A stretch of 64,000 bases of DNA from Chryseobacterium sp. FP211-J200 (GTDB lineage: Bacteria > Bacteroidota > Bacteroidia > Flavobacteriales > Weeksellaceae): positions 1 through 64,000 of the forward strand of contig NZ_LSHB01000006.1 in the NCBI RefSeq assembly GCF_001643375.1, in the 5' to 3' direction. The notes below the pieces were generated by a model, which worked only from the letters and a program-made list of their open reading frames with translations, did no database searches and was not told the origin of the DNA. Positions 18,521 to 28,339 of this stretch are shown here, one piece after another (the stretch's first letter is position 1; each line of letters starts with the position of its first letter). A program made the translations under genes and the position numbers.

Positions 18521-21124
18521 ATGACTTCACAAGAAATAAGACAGCAATTTTTAGATTTTTTCAAAAGCAAAGAACATTTGATTGTTCCTTCTGCACCAAT
18601 TGTTCTGAAAGATGACCCGACGCTGATGTTTTCCAACTCTGGAATGACACAGTTCAAGGATTATTTTTTAGGTTACAAAGAACCGAAATCTTCTAGAATT
18701 GCCGATACCCAAAAATGTCTGAGAGTCTCCGGAAAACACAATGATTTGGATGATGTTGGACGTGATACGTATCACCACACGATGTTCGAGATGTTGGGGA
18801 ATTGGAGTTTTGGCGATTATTTCAAAAAAGAAGCGATTACTTGGGCTTGGGAACTGTTGACAGAAGTCTATGGAATTCCAAAGGAAAATCTTTACGTAAC
18901 CATCTTTGAAGGTGATGAGAAAGAAAACCTTGAACGTGATACAGAAGCTTACGATCTGTGGAAACAATTCATTTCCGAAGATAGAATCATTAATGGAAAT
19001 AAGAAGGACAATTTCTGGGAAATGGGAGCGAGCGGGCCTTGCGGACCTTGTTCCGAAATTCACGTGGATCTAAGAACGCCGGAAGAAAAAGCGAAAGTTT
19101 CAGGCCTTGATTTGGTGAATAATGACCATCCTCAAGTTGTGGAGATCTGGAATCTCGTTTTTATGCAATTCAACAGAAAAGCGGATGGAAGTTTGGAAAA
19201 TCTGCCTGCAAAACACATTGATACAGGAATGGGCTTCGAGCGTCTTTGTATGGCCTTACAACAAAAGGAATCCAATTATGACACCGATGTTTTCACACCT
19301 TTGATCGCTAAGGTGGAAGAACTTTCGGGTAAAAAATATACAGGAATTTTAACCGACGAAAAAGATATTGCAATCCGTGTGGTTGTAGATCATATCCGTG
19401 CGGTTTCGTTTGCGATTGCTGATGGACAATTGCCTTCCAACGGTGGCGCAGGTTATGTGATCAGAAGAATTTTGAGAAGAGGGATTTCTTACGCTTATAG
19501 ATTTTTGGACAGAAAAGAACCTTTCCTTTTCGAATTGGTGGCTGTCCTTCAAAATCAAATGGGAAAATTCTTCCCAGAATTGGAGAAGCAAGGAAATCTG
19601 GTTACAGAAGTGATCAAAAGTGAAGAGGAATCTTTCCTTAAAACAATTGAAAATGGTTTGATCCGAGTTGAGAAATTAATTCAACAAACGATTTCTGAAG
19701 GTAAAAAAGTTTTACCAAGCGAAGAGGTTTTCGAATTATACGACACTTACGGTTTCCCTGATGATCTAACGAGAATTATTGCGGAAGAAAAAGGATTGAC
19801 CATTGATGAAGCTGGTTTCGAAGCAGAAATGGCGAAACAGAAACAACGTTCCAAAAAAGATTCAGCGGCGAAAGTTTATGACTGGGTCGTTTTGGAAGAG
19901 AAGCCTGAAACATTCGTTGGTTACGATGTTTTGGAATCCGAAACTTACATCACAAGATATAGAAAAATAGAAAATAAGGATGGCGAGTTTTATCAGATTG
20001 TTTTGAGTAATTCTCCTTTCTATCCAGAAGGTGGCGGACAAGTTGGTGACAAAGGTGTCATCGAAAATGCAACCGAAAGCTTAGAAGTTGTTGAAACCAA
20101 GAAAGAGAACGGATTGATTATTTCATTAATTAATGGACTTCCAAAAGATGCCGGCGCAATTTTCTACGCAAAAGTGAACGTTGCTGATAGAAAAAATTCT
20201 CAGGCCAATCACTCTGCGACGCACTTGTTGCACGAAGCTTTGAGAGAGGTTCTTGGAACACACGTGGAGCAGAAAGGTTCTTACGTTGGTCCGGATTATT
20301 TGCGTTTTGATTTTTCACATTTCAGTAAAATGACCGAGGAAGAATTGGCCTTGGTTGAGGAAAAGGTGAATGCGAAAATCAAAGAGAATTTGGCATTGCA
20401 AGAGTTCAGGAATATTCCGATCCAGGAAGCTTTGGACAAAGGCGCAATGGCACTTTTTGGAGAGAAATATGGCGACAATGTGAGAATGATCCAATTCGGA
20501 AGTTCGAAAGAATTATGTGGTGGAACGCACGTGAAAACTACGAGCGAAATTGGACATTTCAAATTATCTTCAGAAAGTTCAACAGCGGCTGGGATCAGAA
20601 GGATTGAAGCAATTTCTGGAGCGAAATCTGAGGAATATTTCAAGAATTTGGAAACTCAAGTTTCTGAGATCTCGCAATTATTAAAATCAAAGGATCTCAT
20701 CAAATCAATTGAAAAATTGTTGGAAGAAAATTCAGCATTAAAATCTGAGATCGATTCATTCAAAAAAGAAAAAGCAAAAGGCGAAATTCAAAACTGGAAA
20801 AACGACTTCGAAGATAAAAACGGCAAAAAATTATTAGTTAAGAAAACATCTCTGGATGCAGGTTCTGTGAAAGACATTGTTTTCCAACTGAAAAAAGAAA
20901 CGCCAAATTCTGTCATCATCATTATCTCCGATGCTGGTGAAAAACCAATGGTAACTGTTGGGGTTTCAACAGATTTGGAAGCTACTTATCACGCTGGAAA
21001 TATCGTCAAAGAATTAGCGAAAGAGATCCAAGGCGGCGGAGGAGGAAATCCTGGCTTTGCTACAGCTGGCGGAAAGAATCTTGCAGGAATTGATAATGCT
21101 TATCAAAAAGCTTTGGAAATTTAA
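18521..21124 (+). CDS. alaS: Alanyl-tRNA synthetase
   Basis: Charges tRNA-Ala with alanine. Seen: class II catalytic core (about 1-240) with GMGFERL, a tRNA-recognition region, the editing domain with HSATHLLH and CGGTH zinc-ligand motifs, and a C-terminal C-Ala domain with the Gly-rich QGGGGGNPGFATAGG. Length 867 aa from ATG 18521 (MTSQEIRQ) is normal. An ATG six codons upstream (18503) is possible but is not part of the conserved start. Stand-alone gene with a strong terminator. Confidence 0.97.
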   Translation: MTSQEIRQQFLDFFKSKEHLIVPSAPIVLKDDPTLMFSNSGMTQFKDYFLGYKEPKSSRIADTQKCLRVSGKHNDLDDVGRDTYHHTMFEMLGNWSFGDYFKKEAITWAWELLTEVYGIPKENLYVTIFEGDEKENLERDTEAYDLWKQFISEDRIINGNKKDNFWEMGASGPCGPCSEIHVDLRTPEEKAKVSGLDLVNNDHPQVVEIWNLVFMQFNRKADGSLENLPAKHIDTGMGFERLCMALQQKESNYDTDVFTPLIAKVEELSGKKYTGILTDEKDIAIRVVVDHIRAVSFAIADGQLPSNGGAGYVIRRILRRGISYAYRFLDRKEPFLFELVAVLQNQMGKFFPELEKQGNLVTEVIKSEEESFLKTIENGLIRVEKLIQQTISEGKKVLPSEEVFELYDTYGFPDDLTRIIAEEKGLTIDEAGFEAEMAKQKQRSKKDSAAKVYDWVVLEEKPETFVGYDVLESETYITRYRKIENKDGEFYQIVLSNSPFYPEGGGQVGDKGVIENATESLEVVETKKENGLIISLINGLPKDAGAIFYAKVNVADRKNSQANHSATHLLHEALREVLGTHVEQKGSYVGPDYLRFDFSHFSKMTEEELALVEEKVNAKIKENLALQEFRNIPIQEALDKGAMALFGEKYGDNVRMIQFGSSKELCGGTHVKTTSEIGHFKLSSESSTAAGIRRIEAISGAKSEEYFKNLETQVSEISQLLKSKDLIKSIEKLLEENSALKSEIDSFKKEKAKGEIQNWKNDFEDKNGKKLLVKKTSLDAGSVKDIVFQLKKETPNSVIIIISDAGEKPMVTVGVSTDLEATYHAGNIVKELAKEIQGGGGGNPGFATAGGKNLAGIDNAYQKALEI

Positions 21125-21148
21125 TTTATCTCAAATAATAAAAAACAA

Positions 21149-21177
21149 AAACGTCCTGAAATTTCAGGACGTTTTTT
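21149..21177 (+). terminator. Terminator of alaS
   Basis: Self-complementary AACGTCCTGAAA / TTTCAGGACGTT followed by TTTTT. The inverse orientation also works for the convergent tatC. Confidence 0.8.
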
Positions 21178-21199
21178 ATTGCTTTAAACTCTGTGATGA

Positions 21200-22024
21200 T
21201 TATTTCATCAGATCTTTATTCAGATTTTTTCTCTGCATTTTCTTGTAGATGACGTTGGACATGATCACACTGATCTCATAAAGCAAAACCAGTGGCAATG
21301 CAGCTGCCATCATACTCAGAACATCTGCAGGAGTAATGATTGCTGCAACGACCATGATCAGAACAATCGCGTGACGTCTGTAAGTTCTTAGGAATTTCGG
21401 CGTTAAAATCCCAATCGATGTCAAGATGTACACTGCAATTGGAAAGAGGAAAACTACACCCATTCCCATCGTAACCTGTAGGAAAAGGGTTGTGTAATCC
21501 GAAAGGTCAAACAGCTGAACAATATTATCTGAAACTTTGAAGAGCAATCCGAAATTGATAGCGAATGGCAGGATCAAAAAATAACCTGTCATCACACCCA
21601 GCATAAAAAGGATCCAAACAGAATTGATGTAAAAAATAGAATTCTTTCGCTCCGCTGGCATTAGAGCAGGACTGATGAAACGCCAAATTTCCCAAACGAT
21701 GTAAGGAAATGCCAATACAACTCCTGAAAAAATGGAAACTGCCATCATCACATTGAACTGCTGAAACAACTGCTTCTGCTGAACACTGAATTTTGCTGGC
21801 ATAATGAAACTATCTACACCTGTAAGCTCTCTGGAAAAATGATTCACCACTTTGAAGGTAAAGAAATCGCTCCTTGTAGGCCCGAAAAAAATATGGTCCA
21901 TGACCCAGTTGATATTAAAACCGACAACGATCGCAAGGATGACAATGGCTAAAATAGCTCTTACCAAATGTGATCGCAGTTCTCCAATATGTCCTAGAAA
22001 GGACATTTCTTTTTCTTCACTCAT
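21200..22024 (-). CDS. tatC: Sec-independent protein translocase TatC
   Basis: Multi-spanning receptor of the twin-arginine translocase that binds the RR signal peptides of folded substrates. Seen: SFLGHIGELRSHL at the N-terminus (conserved cytoplasmic loop), six hydrophobic segments, FPYIVWEIWRFISPALMP-type loop with the conserved F/W/E pattern and the conserved PAD near the end. 274 aa, normal length. It lies downstream of kdsD on the same strand with an 82-bp gap. Confidence 0.95.
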   Translation of the reverse strand: MSEEKEMSFLGHIGELRSHLVRAILAIVILAIVVGFNINWVMDHIFFGPTRSDFFTFKVVNHFSRELTGVDSFIMPAKFSVQQKQLFQQFNVMMAVSIFSGVVLAFPYIVWEIWRFISPALMPAERKNSIFYINSVWILFMLGVMTGYFLILPFAINFGLLFKVSDNIVQLFDLSDYTTLFLQVTMGMGVVFLFPIAVYILTSIGILTPKFLRTYRRHAIVLIMVVAAIITPADVLSMMAAALPLVLLYEISVIMSNVIYKKMQRKNLNKDLMK

Positions 22025-22106
22025 TATTTATTAATGATAATTGATTATTGATAAAAGATTTTCTTAGAACGAAATTAATCTTTTATGTTCATTATTCTGT
22101 AGTTTC

Positions 22107-23066
22107 TTAATTAATTCCTTCATCCAGCAATTTGTGAATATCAATGATGCCGTAATATTGCTCATCATTGGTAACCACCAATTGTCCGATATTGAATTCT
22201 TTCAAGATTTGCATTGCTTCCTTTGCAAGTTGGTTTTTATCTATGGTCTTAGGGTTTTTGCTAATGATGTCAGACGCTTTCACTTTGGAAATGTCATCTT
22301 GATCCAGGAGCATTCTTCGGATGTCGCCATCGGTGATCACGCCTATTATTTTTCCATTTTCGACAACTACTGTGATACCGTGCTTGGAGCCGCTGACAGA
22401 AATGATGACATCTCTGATAGAACTTTCTAGGCTGACTTCCGGCTTGTTGGTTGAGACAAATTGCTCGACCTTCGCAGTAAGGTTTTTCCCGAGACTTCCA
22501 CCTGGGTGAAACTTCGCAAAATCGATTTCTCTAAAATCTTTAAGTTCCATAAGACAAACCGCAAGTGCATCACCCAAAGCCATTTGAACCGTTGTAGAAC
22601 TTGTTGGCGCCAGTTTGTTTGGGCAAGCTTCTTTATCAACGTGTGTATTTAGGATGATGTCTGCAGCTTTTGCAAGTTTACTCTCGTTATTCCCTGTCAT
22701 CGCGATGAGTGCAGAAGAATATTCTTTCAGGAAAGGCAAAAGATTGACGATTTCCGGCGAGTTTCCGGAATAAGAAATGCACAGGACAACATCTTGTTTT
22801 TGGATCACACCCAGGTCGCCGTGAATGGCTTCTGCAGCATGAAGGAATTGAGAAGGCGTTCCTGTAGAATTGAGTGTTGCAACGATCTTGTTGGCAACGT
22901 GAGCGGATTTTCCTATGCCTACCACAATTAATTTTCCTTTAACTTCATTGATGGTCAATACGCTTTTTATAAAGCTGTCATTCAGGCGGTTTCGAAGGTT
23001 GGTAAGTTCGCTTATTTCGATATCGAGCGCCTGGTGCGCATTGGAAAGAATTTCTTTTGGATCCAA
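22107..23066 (-). CDS. kdsD: Arabinose-5-phosphate isomerase (KdsD/KpsF family)
   Basis: Interconverts ribulose-5-phosphate and arabinose-5-phosphate, the first step to Kdo for lipopolysaccharide. Seen: SIS sugar-isomerase domain (about 35-190; GIGKSAHVA, SYSGNSPE, PTSSTT) and two CBS domains (about 205-319). The start appears to be TTG at 23066 (giving MDPKEI), since no in-frame ATG is found just upstream and the N-terminus would otherwise be cut. 319 aa, normal length. Divergent from recQ and upstream of tatC. Confidence 0.95.
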   Translation of the reverse strand: MDPKEILSNAHQALDIEISELTNLRNRLNDSFIKSVLTINEVKGKLIVVGIGKSAHVANKIVATLNSTGTPSQFLHAAEAIHGDLGVIQKQDVVLCISYSGNSPEIVNLLPFLKEYSSALIAMTGNNESKLAKAADIILNTHVDKEACPNKLAPTSSTTVQMALGDALAVCLMELKDFREIDFAKFHPGGSLGKNLTAKVEQFVSTNKPEVSLESSIRDVIISVSGSKHGITVVVENGKIIGVITDGDIRRMLLDQDDISKVKASDIISKNPKTIDKNQLAKEAMQILKEFNIGQLVVTNDEQYYGIIDIHKLLDEGIN

Positions 23067-23102
23067 AATTTTAAAATGTTTTATTATTTTTTTTAATAAT
23101 AT

Positions 23103-23167
23103 TAATTTTGTATCTTCACTTCAATAATTTGAAATTACGAAATGAAGTTTTTAGGCTTCATTTTTTT
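23103..23167 (+). ncRNA. Possible short leader or small RNA upstream of recQ
   Basis: A TAATTTTG box (23103-23110) is followed about 30 bp later by a hairpin AAATGAAG / CTTCATTT (23140-23147 / 23156-23163) and seven T residues (23161-23167). This is the layout of a very short terminated transcript or an attenuator before recQ (start 23244). No clear TTG -33 element is seen. Speculative. Confidence 0.3.
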
Positions 23168-23243
23168 ATCTAAAAAAACAAAAATTACTATCTATAATTT
23201 GCGTGACCTATAACTATGCAAATTTAGCAAACTATATCAAAGG

Positions 23244-25454
23244 ATGGACACAAAAGACATCAACTTATCTACCGAACTGAAAAAATATTTTGGATTTTCT
23301 AAATTTAAAGGCCAACAGGAACAGATCATCACTGAACTCCTGGATGGTAAGGATATTTTCGTGCTGATGCCAACCGGTGGTGGAAAATCACTTTGTTACC
23401 AATTGCCAGCACTTATTTCGGAAGGAACTGCTATCGTCGTTTCACCACTTATCGCATTGATGAAAAATCAAGTGGATGCGGTGAACGGTCTGTCTTCTGA
23501 CGAAGGTGTGGCGCATGTTCTTAATTCTTCATTGAATAAAACCCAGACAAAACAAGTGATGGACGACATCACGGCTGGAAAAACAAAATTGCTTTACGTA
23601 GCTCCGGAATCTCTGATAAAAGAAGAATATGTTGATTTTCTCAAAAATGTCAAGATCTCTTTTGTCGCAATCGACGAAGCGCACTGTATCTCGGAATGGG
23701 GACATGATTTCCGCCCAGAATACAGAAATTTGAAAGGCATCATTGATAAGATTGCCGATGTTCCTGTAATTGCATTGACAGCAACCGCAACACCGAAAGT
23801 TCAGGACGATATCCAGAAAACTTTGGGAATGAACAACGCTTTGGTCTACAAAGAAAGTTTCAACAGGGCCAATTTGTTTTATGAGATTCGTCCAAAAGTG
23901 AATGTTGATAAGGAAATTGTAAGATTCATCAACCAACATAAAGGAAAATCCGGAATTGTCTATTGCCTTAGCCGAAGAAAAGTGGAGGAGTTTGCTCAGC
24001 TTTTGCAGGTGAATGGCGTGAATGCCTTGCCTTACCACGCTGGTTTGGACCAAAAAACAAGAGTTCTGCATCAGGACAAATTCTTGATGGAAGAGGCAGA
24101 CGTGATTGTTGCGACGATTGCTTTCGGGATGGGAATTGATAAGCCGGATGTACGATTCGTGATCCATTACGACATTCCGAAATCGCTAGAGAGTTATTAC
24201 CAGGAAACTGGTCGCGCAGGTAGAGATGGAGGCGAAGGTTACTGTCTTGCCTTTTATGACCCAAAAGACATCGAAAAACTTGAGAAATTCCTTGCTCAAA
24301 AACCGGTTTCCGAAAGAGAGATTGGACTTCAGCTTTTGAATGAAGTTGTGGGTTACGCAGAAACATCCATGAGTAGAAGGCAGTATTTGCTTTACTACTT
24401 CGGAGAGATATTTGACCCGGTAAAAGGTGAAGGTGCTTTGATGTGTGATAATTCTCAAAATCCACCAACTTTAAAAGATGCGACCAAAGACCTTAAGAAA
24501 GTCCTTGAAATGATAAAGGTTCTGGGTGAAAAATTTAAAACTAAAGATCTGATCTCATTGATTACTGGAAAAGAATCTGCGGTTACCAAATCTTATAAAC
24601 TGGAGCAGACAGAATATTTCGGTTTCGGAAAATCGGAAAGTGATAACTATTGGAAATCCATCATCAGACAAGCGACTGTTCAGGATTATCTCAAAAAAGA
24701 TATTGAGACCTATGGCGTGTTGAAGGTATCTGAAAAAGGACAGGAAGTGATCAACGGAAAATCGAAAAATATTTTCCACATTGCGGAAGATAGAGAATAT
24801 AATCTCGCTCAATCCAAAACAAAAGCGGATAATGAACAAGTTCAGATCCAAGCTGGCGGCGGACTAGATCAGGTATTATTTGGCCAACTCAAAGAACTTA
24901 GAAAAAATGTAGCTAAGAAGCACGGTATTCCTCCTTACACGGTTTTCATGGATCCAAGTCTGGAAGATATGACTGTTCAGTATCCGATATCTGTGGAAGA
25001 AGTAGCCAAGATATACGGTGTTGGTGAAGGGAAAGCAAAGAAATACGGTAAAGATTTCGCAGATTTTATCAAAAAATATGTGGAGGAAAATGATATCGAG
25101 AGAACTCAGGATACTGTTATAAAACAAGTGGCCAACAAATCCAGTCATAAGGTATTTATCATTCAAAATACAGATAAAAAAATCGACCTGGAGGATATTG
25201 CAAAAGCTAAGAATCTAAGTATGACCGAGCTTCTTTCCGAAATGGAAAGTATCATCTATCAAGGTACAAAACTGAACATCGATTATTACGTCAATGAGAA
25301 TTTTGATGAGGATATTGTAGAAGAATTCATGGACTTTATGAAAAATTCGGAAAGTGATAGTATGAAAACGCTCTTGGCGGAATATGGCGATGATCTGACG
25401 GATGAAGAAGTTAGAATTCTTAGAATCAAGTTCATTAGTGATATTGCCAATTAA
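23244..25454 (+). CDS. recQ: ATP-dependent DNA helicase RecQ
   Basis: 3'-5' helicase for recombination and fork repair. Seen: Walker A MPTGGGKS at about 42-49, DEAH box in [18 protein letters not shown] near 142, RAGRDG in motif VI near 330, a zinc-binding/winged-helix (RQC) region at about 380-520, and an HRDC domain at about 545-620 ([17 protein letters not shown]). An additional 100-residue C-terminal region follows. At 736 aa it is longer than the E. coli enzyme, as is common in Bacteroidota. Confidence 0.97.
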   Translation: MDTKDINLSTELKKYFGFSKFKGQQEQIITELLDGKDIFVLMPTGGGKSLCYQLPALISEGTAIVVSPLIALMKNQVDAVNGLSSDEGVAHVLNSSLNKTQTKQVMDDITAGKTKLLYVAPESLIKEEYVDFLKNVKISFVAIDEAHCISEWGHDFRPEYRNLKGIIDKIADVPVIALTATATPKVQDDIQKTLGMNNALVYKESFNRANLFYEIRPKVNVDKEIVRFINQHKGKSGIVYCLSRRKVEEFAQLLQVNGVNALPYHAGLDQKTRVLHQDKFLMEEADVIVATIAFGMGIDKPDVRFVIHYDIPKSLESYYQETGRAGRDGGEGYCLAFYDPKDIEKLEKFLAQKPVSEREIGLQLLNEVVGYAETSMSRRQYLLYYFGEIFDPVKGEGALMCDNSQNPPTLKDATKDLKKVLEMIKVLGEKFKTKDLISLITGKESAVTKSYKLEQTEYFGFGKSESDNYWKSIIRQATVQDYLKKDIETYGVLKVSEKGQEVINGKSKNIFHIAEDREYNLAQSKTKADNEQVQIQAGGGLDQVLFGQLKELRKNVAKKHGIPPYTVFMDPSLEDMTVQYPISVEEVAKIYGVGEGKAKKYGKDFADFIKKYVEENDIERTQDTVIKQVANKSSHKVFIIQNTDKKIDLEDIAKAKNLSMTELLSEMESIIYQGTKLNIDYYVNENFDEDIVEEFMDFMKNSESDSMKTLLAEYGDDLTDEEVRILRIKFISDIAN

Positions 25455-25480
25455 ATTAATTAAAAGAATATTTTAATTTA

Positions 25481-25508
25481 AAATCCACTCCTATAATGGA
25501 GTGGATTT
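25481..25508. terminator. Terminator between recQ and the T9SS cargo gene
   Basis: Perfect 11-bp stem AAATCCACTCC / GGAGTGGATTT with loop TATAAT. It lies between convergent genes and could serve both, although the T-tract on each side is modest. Confidence 0.7.
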
Positions 25509-25566
25509 CTATATTATAGAATCATTAGAATATTTGCCAAGTTTTTTTCTTCACAAAGAAAAATAA

Positions 25567-26640
25567 TTATTTCTTAATTAATTTCAAAGATTCAAATCCT
25601 TTATTCGTTTTAATTCTTGCTGTATATACGCCTGCTGGCAATGATGTAGCGCTCATCTGTACGCTTGATGAACTTTGTTTTTCTGAACTCAAAACTTTTT
25701 TCCCTGTCATGTCGTAAATCGAAACCTCAAGGATGGTATTCTTTGACTTGAAATTAACATTATCAATTATTGGATTGGGAAATACTTGTATTTGATTAGC
25801 TCCCGATAAATCTTCTGTCGACATTGCATTGGGATCATAAATTAAAAAATCTAGCACAGTACCAGTCGGTATGTCGCTTAAATCTTCCATTCCTATTCGC
25901 CAAAATGGATTAGAAAAGTAAGCCAGCATTGAGGATTTTAATTCAGTAGCGGAATTTTCACCTTGACGTCCTGTATTATGTGCCCAAACAAAACGGGCAT
26001 TTGCATTAGCCATTAGTGGATGATAAACAGATGTCGAGTAACCTTCATTTTGATTAGTAACAATATGCCTGTGTTTCACAATACCTTGTTCGCCTTCAAC
26101 AGCTACGAAAAATTTTGTACCTCCGGGAATTGCTCCATCACCGTCTTCATCATAAATATTCCATTTCCCATCAGTTGTAATATCATCATACCAGAATGCT
26201 ACAGGTTGGTTGTTATATACACCACCTACCACATGGGTCATAACAGCAAAAGTATCTGGCTTTCCGTTTAGTAACGGGTGGTTTATCTCAGTCGTGTAGT
26301 AGTCATCTGCGGCTACTTGGGTTAATGAAAATTCAGGCGACGGGACATAGACGGTAAACTCGTGATCTACAGTCATCGGTAATAGATTTTCGTTATAAAT
26401 TCCCCATTTTTTATTTGTTTCATTGTAAAAAACGCCTACTATCTGAGTTGAAAAAACGCCTGTATTCCCACCAAATTTAGAAACGATTGGCCGTGCATCG
26501 GGTTTGTTGTTGAGCAAAGGATGGTCGAGCATTGTATAAGTCTGTCCATTGCTTTTGACCTTATGTCGAAACATTTTGTCTTGTGCGTAACAGATTGTCG
26601 ATAATACACATAAAATTAAAGTTGTAAAAATTGTTTTCAT
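25567..26640 (-). CDS. Secreted three-repeat protein with T9SS sorting domain
   Basis: A 357-residue protein. It has a Sec signal peptide (about 1-20, ending CYAQ) and three related repeats of about 70-80 residues (about 30-105, 105-190, 195-275), each opening with a (D/N/Y)HPL motif followed by a W- and Y-rich segment. The last ~75 residues are a type A T9SS sorting domain: VFPNPIIDNVNF, YDMTGKKVLSS, LPAGVYTARI and a KLIKK end. The protein is therefore exported through the outer membrane. The repeat function is unknown to me; a role in surface binding is a guess. Confidence 0.85.
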   Translation of the reverse strand: MKTIFTTLILCVLSTICYAQDKMFRHKVKSNGQTYTMLDHPLLNNKPDARPIVSKFGGNTGVFSTQIVGVFYNETNKKWGIYNENLLPMTVDHEFTVYVPSPEFSLTQVAADDYYTTEINHPLLNGKPDTFAVMTHVVGGVYNNQPVAFWYDDITTDGKWNIYDEDGDGAIPGGTKFFVAVEGEQGIVKHRHIVTNQNEGYSTSVYHPLMANANARFVWAHNTGRQGENSATELKSSMLAYFSNPFWRIGMEDLSDIPTGTVLDFLIYDPNAMSTEDLSGANQIQVFPNPIIDNVNFKSKNTILEVSIYDMTGKKVLSSEKQSSSSVQMSATSLPAGVYTARIKTNKGFESLKLIKK

Positions 26641-26766
26641 AATTGCTTGATTTAGAAGACAAAGGTCAGTTTTGACAATCTTATAAAAAACAGCAAATCG
26701 ACGAACGACACTTTTAATAGACGAATAGATAATTATTAAGCTTTCAGATATTTATTAAAATTTCCA

Positions 26767-26774
26767 TAATTTTG
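26767..26774 (+). promoter_or_regulatory. -7 box immediately before the glycosyltransferase start
   Basis: TAATTTTG lies 4 bp before the ATG at 26779. If used, transcription would begin at or next to the start codon. Confidence 0.4.
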
Positions 26775-26778
26775 AATA

Positions 26779-27849
26779 ATGAAAAGATCCATTATTTTCA
26801 TATTGCCAGATCTGGAAACGGGTGGTGCAGAACGCATCATCACTACGATTGCGAATCATCTTCCAAGGGACAGATTCTCTCCATCAATTCTTTTATTGAG
26901 GAAAGAAGGTGCTTATCTTGATTTCTTAAATCCTGATGTTGAGGTCATCGATATCCAAACACCACGCATCCGACATTCTTTGAAACCGATCCTTTTGGAA
27001 ATTAAAAGAAGAAAACCTGATATTGTCTTTTCTGGATTTGGAGAAGTGAATGCGTATTTGTCATTATTCATCAAACTTTTTCCTAAGACAAAATTCATTG
27101 CAAGAGAAACCAACGTGGTTTCGCAACATGTGACGAGGAAAGAGATTCGTTTTTTTTATAAATTCTATAACAATTACGACCGCATTATCGCACAAAGCAA
27201 TGATATGGAGGTGGATCTGGTCAATAATTTCGGAATCAGAAAAAATAAATTGGTCAAGATCAATAATCCGGTGGATATAGATTTCATCGAAGAAAAACTG
27301 AAACAATCAGAAAGACCAATTGAATTTTCGCAACAATACAAACATGTCGTTGCGATCGGGAATCTCTCGGCCAGAAAAGGCTTTGATAATCTTCTGAAAG
27401 TTTTTTCACGACTCAAAAATCAGAATATTCTACTTCACATTCTTGGCGATGGAAGAGATAAAGAAATGCTTTTAAAGATGAAAGAGATGTTGGGCTTAGA
27501 CCATGTTATTTTTCACGGAAGACAAAGCAATCCGTATCAATATTTGAAGTTTGCGGATCTTTTCGTTCTGTCTTCAAGGTATGAAGGTTTTCCGAATGTA
27601 CTTTTGGAAGCCGGAACTTGCGGCGTATATTCTTTAGCTAATAATTGTCCTGGTGGAATTGATGAAATTATCATTGATCAGATCAACGGCGAAATTGCCA
27701 ATATCGAGAGCTATGACGATTTTGCTGAAAAGATAAAACATGCAGTTCACAGGAATGATAATAAAGAAGATATTAAAACCTCTATCAAATCTCGTTTTTC
27801 GAAAGATATTATTATGAAGAAATACGAAGAGCTGCTTTGGAATATTTAA
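26779..27849 (+). CDS. Glycosyltransferase family 4 protein
   Basis: A 356-residue GT-B fold glycosyltransferase that transfers a sugar from a nucleotide-sugar donor, probably for a cell-surface glycan. Seen: N-terminal GGAERI acceptor-side loop, a linker, then the GT1 domain (about 190-340) with AIGNLSARKGFDNLL, LGDGRD and the donor-binding SRYEGFPNVLLEAG with the E-x7-E pair. Specific sugar and acceptor cannot be told from sequence. A stand-alone gene that converges with a NUDIX gene. Confidence 0.9.
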   Translation: MKRSIIFILPDLETGGAERIITTIANHLPRDRFSPSILLLRKEGAYLDFLNPDVEVIDIQTPRIRHSLKPILLEIKRRKPDIVFSGFGEVNAYLSLFIKLFPKTKFIARETNVVSQHVTRKEIRFFYKFYNNYDRIIAQSNDMEVDLVNNFGIRKNKLVKINNPVDIDFIEEKLKQSERPIEFSQQYKHVVAIGNLSARKGFDNLLKVFSRLKNQNILLHILGDGRDKEMLLKMKEMLGLDHVIFHGRQSNPYQYLKFADLFVLSSRYEGFPNVLLEAGTCGVYSLANNCPGGIDEIIIDQINGEIANIESYDDFAEKIKHAVHRNDNKEDIKTSIKSRFSKDIIMKKYEELLWNI

Positions 27850-27875
27850 TACTAAAGTTAATATTCAAACAATAA

Positions 27876-27906
27876 AAAATTCCTGAAATTTATTTCAGGA
27901 ATTTTT
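27876..27906 (+). terminator. Terminator embedded in the end of the NUDIX gene
   Basis: AAAAATTCCTGAAA / TTTCAGGAATTTTT with a short TTTA loop. The hairpin overlaps the last codons and stop of the convergent NUDIX gene, so one sequence serves as both coding end and terminator. Confidence 0.75.
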
Positions 27907-28306
27907 CTTTTGCCATATCAAAAACGCGTTTGTCAATCGGTAATGGGAAGGGATTTTCGCCATCCAGAGGAAACCATTCTGTTTTTTCGATACAAGGATC
28001 TAATATCAATTGGTCTTGTTCATTAAGGATCTCTGCGAGGTAGTAAATCGTAATTAGCTGTTCATTATCTCTAAATCTGGAAACCAAGAAATCGTCCTGT
28101 GTGTAGAAATGTTCTGTGATATCAATGTCAAGATTCAACTCTTCCTGAAACTCTCGTTTCAAGCATTCAATCGTACTTTCTCCGAATTCTAATCCGCCAC
28201 CAGGTAGTTTGATCAGAAAATCTCCTGCATATTCCTCGTGGAGGGCAAGGATCTTATTGTCTTTAATACAAAGGGCGTAAACCCGAATGTTAATCTTATC
28301 TATCAT
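27890..28306 (-). CDS. NUDIX hydrolase
   Basis: A 138-residue hydrolase that cleaves a nucleoside diphosphate linked to another moiety. The Nudix box is complete as GGLEFGE, seven residues, REFQEEL (about 37-58), with Asn in place of the last Gly. The rest follows the compact alpha/beta/alpha fold. The substrate is not predictable. Upstream of it on the same strand, 33 bp away, is mnmD, so the two may be co-transcribed. Confidence 0.9.
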   Translation of the reverse strand: MIDKINIRVYALCIKDNKILALHEEYAGDFLIKLPGGGLEFGESTIECLKREFQEELNLDIDITEHFYTQDDFLVSRFRDNEQLITIYYLAEILNEQDQLILDPCIEKTEWFPLDGENPFPLPIDKRVFDMAKEKFLK

Positions 28307-28339
28307 AACTATAATTTGGATTGCCTAAATTAAGTAAAA

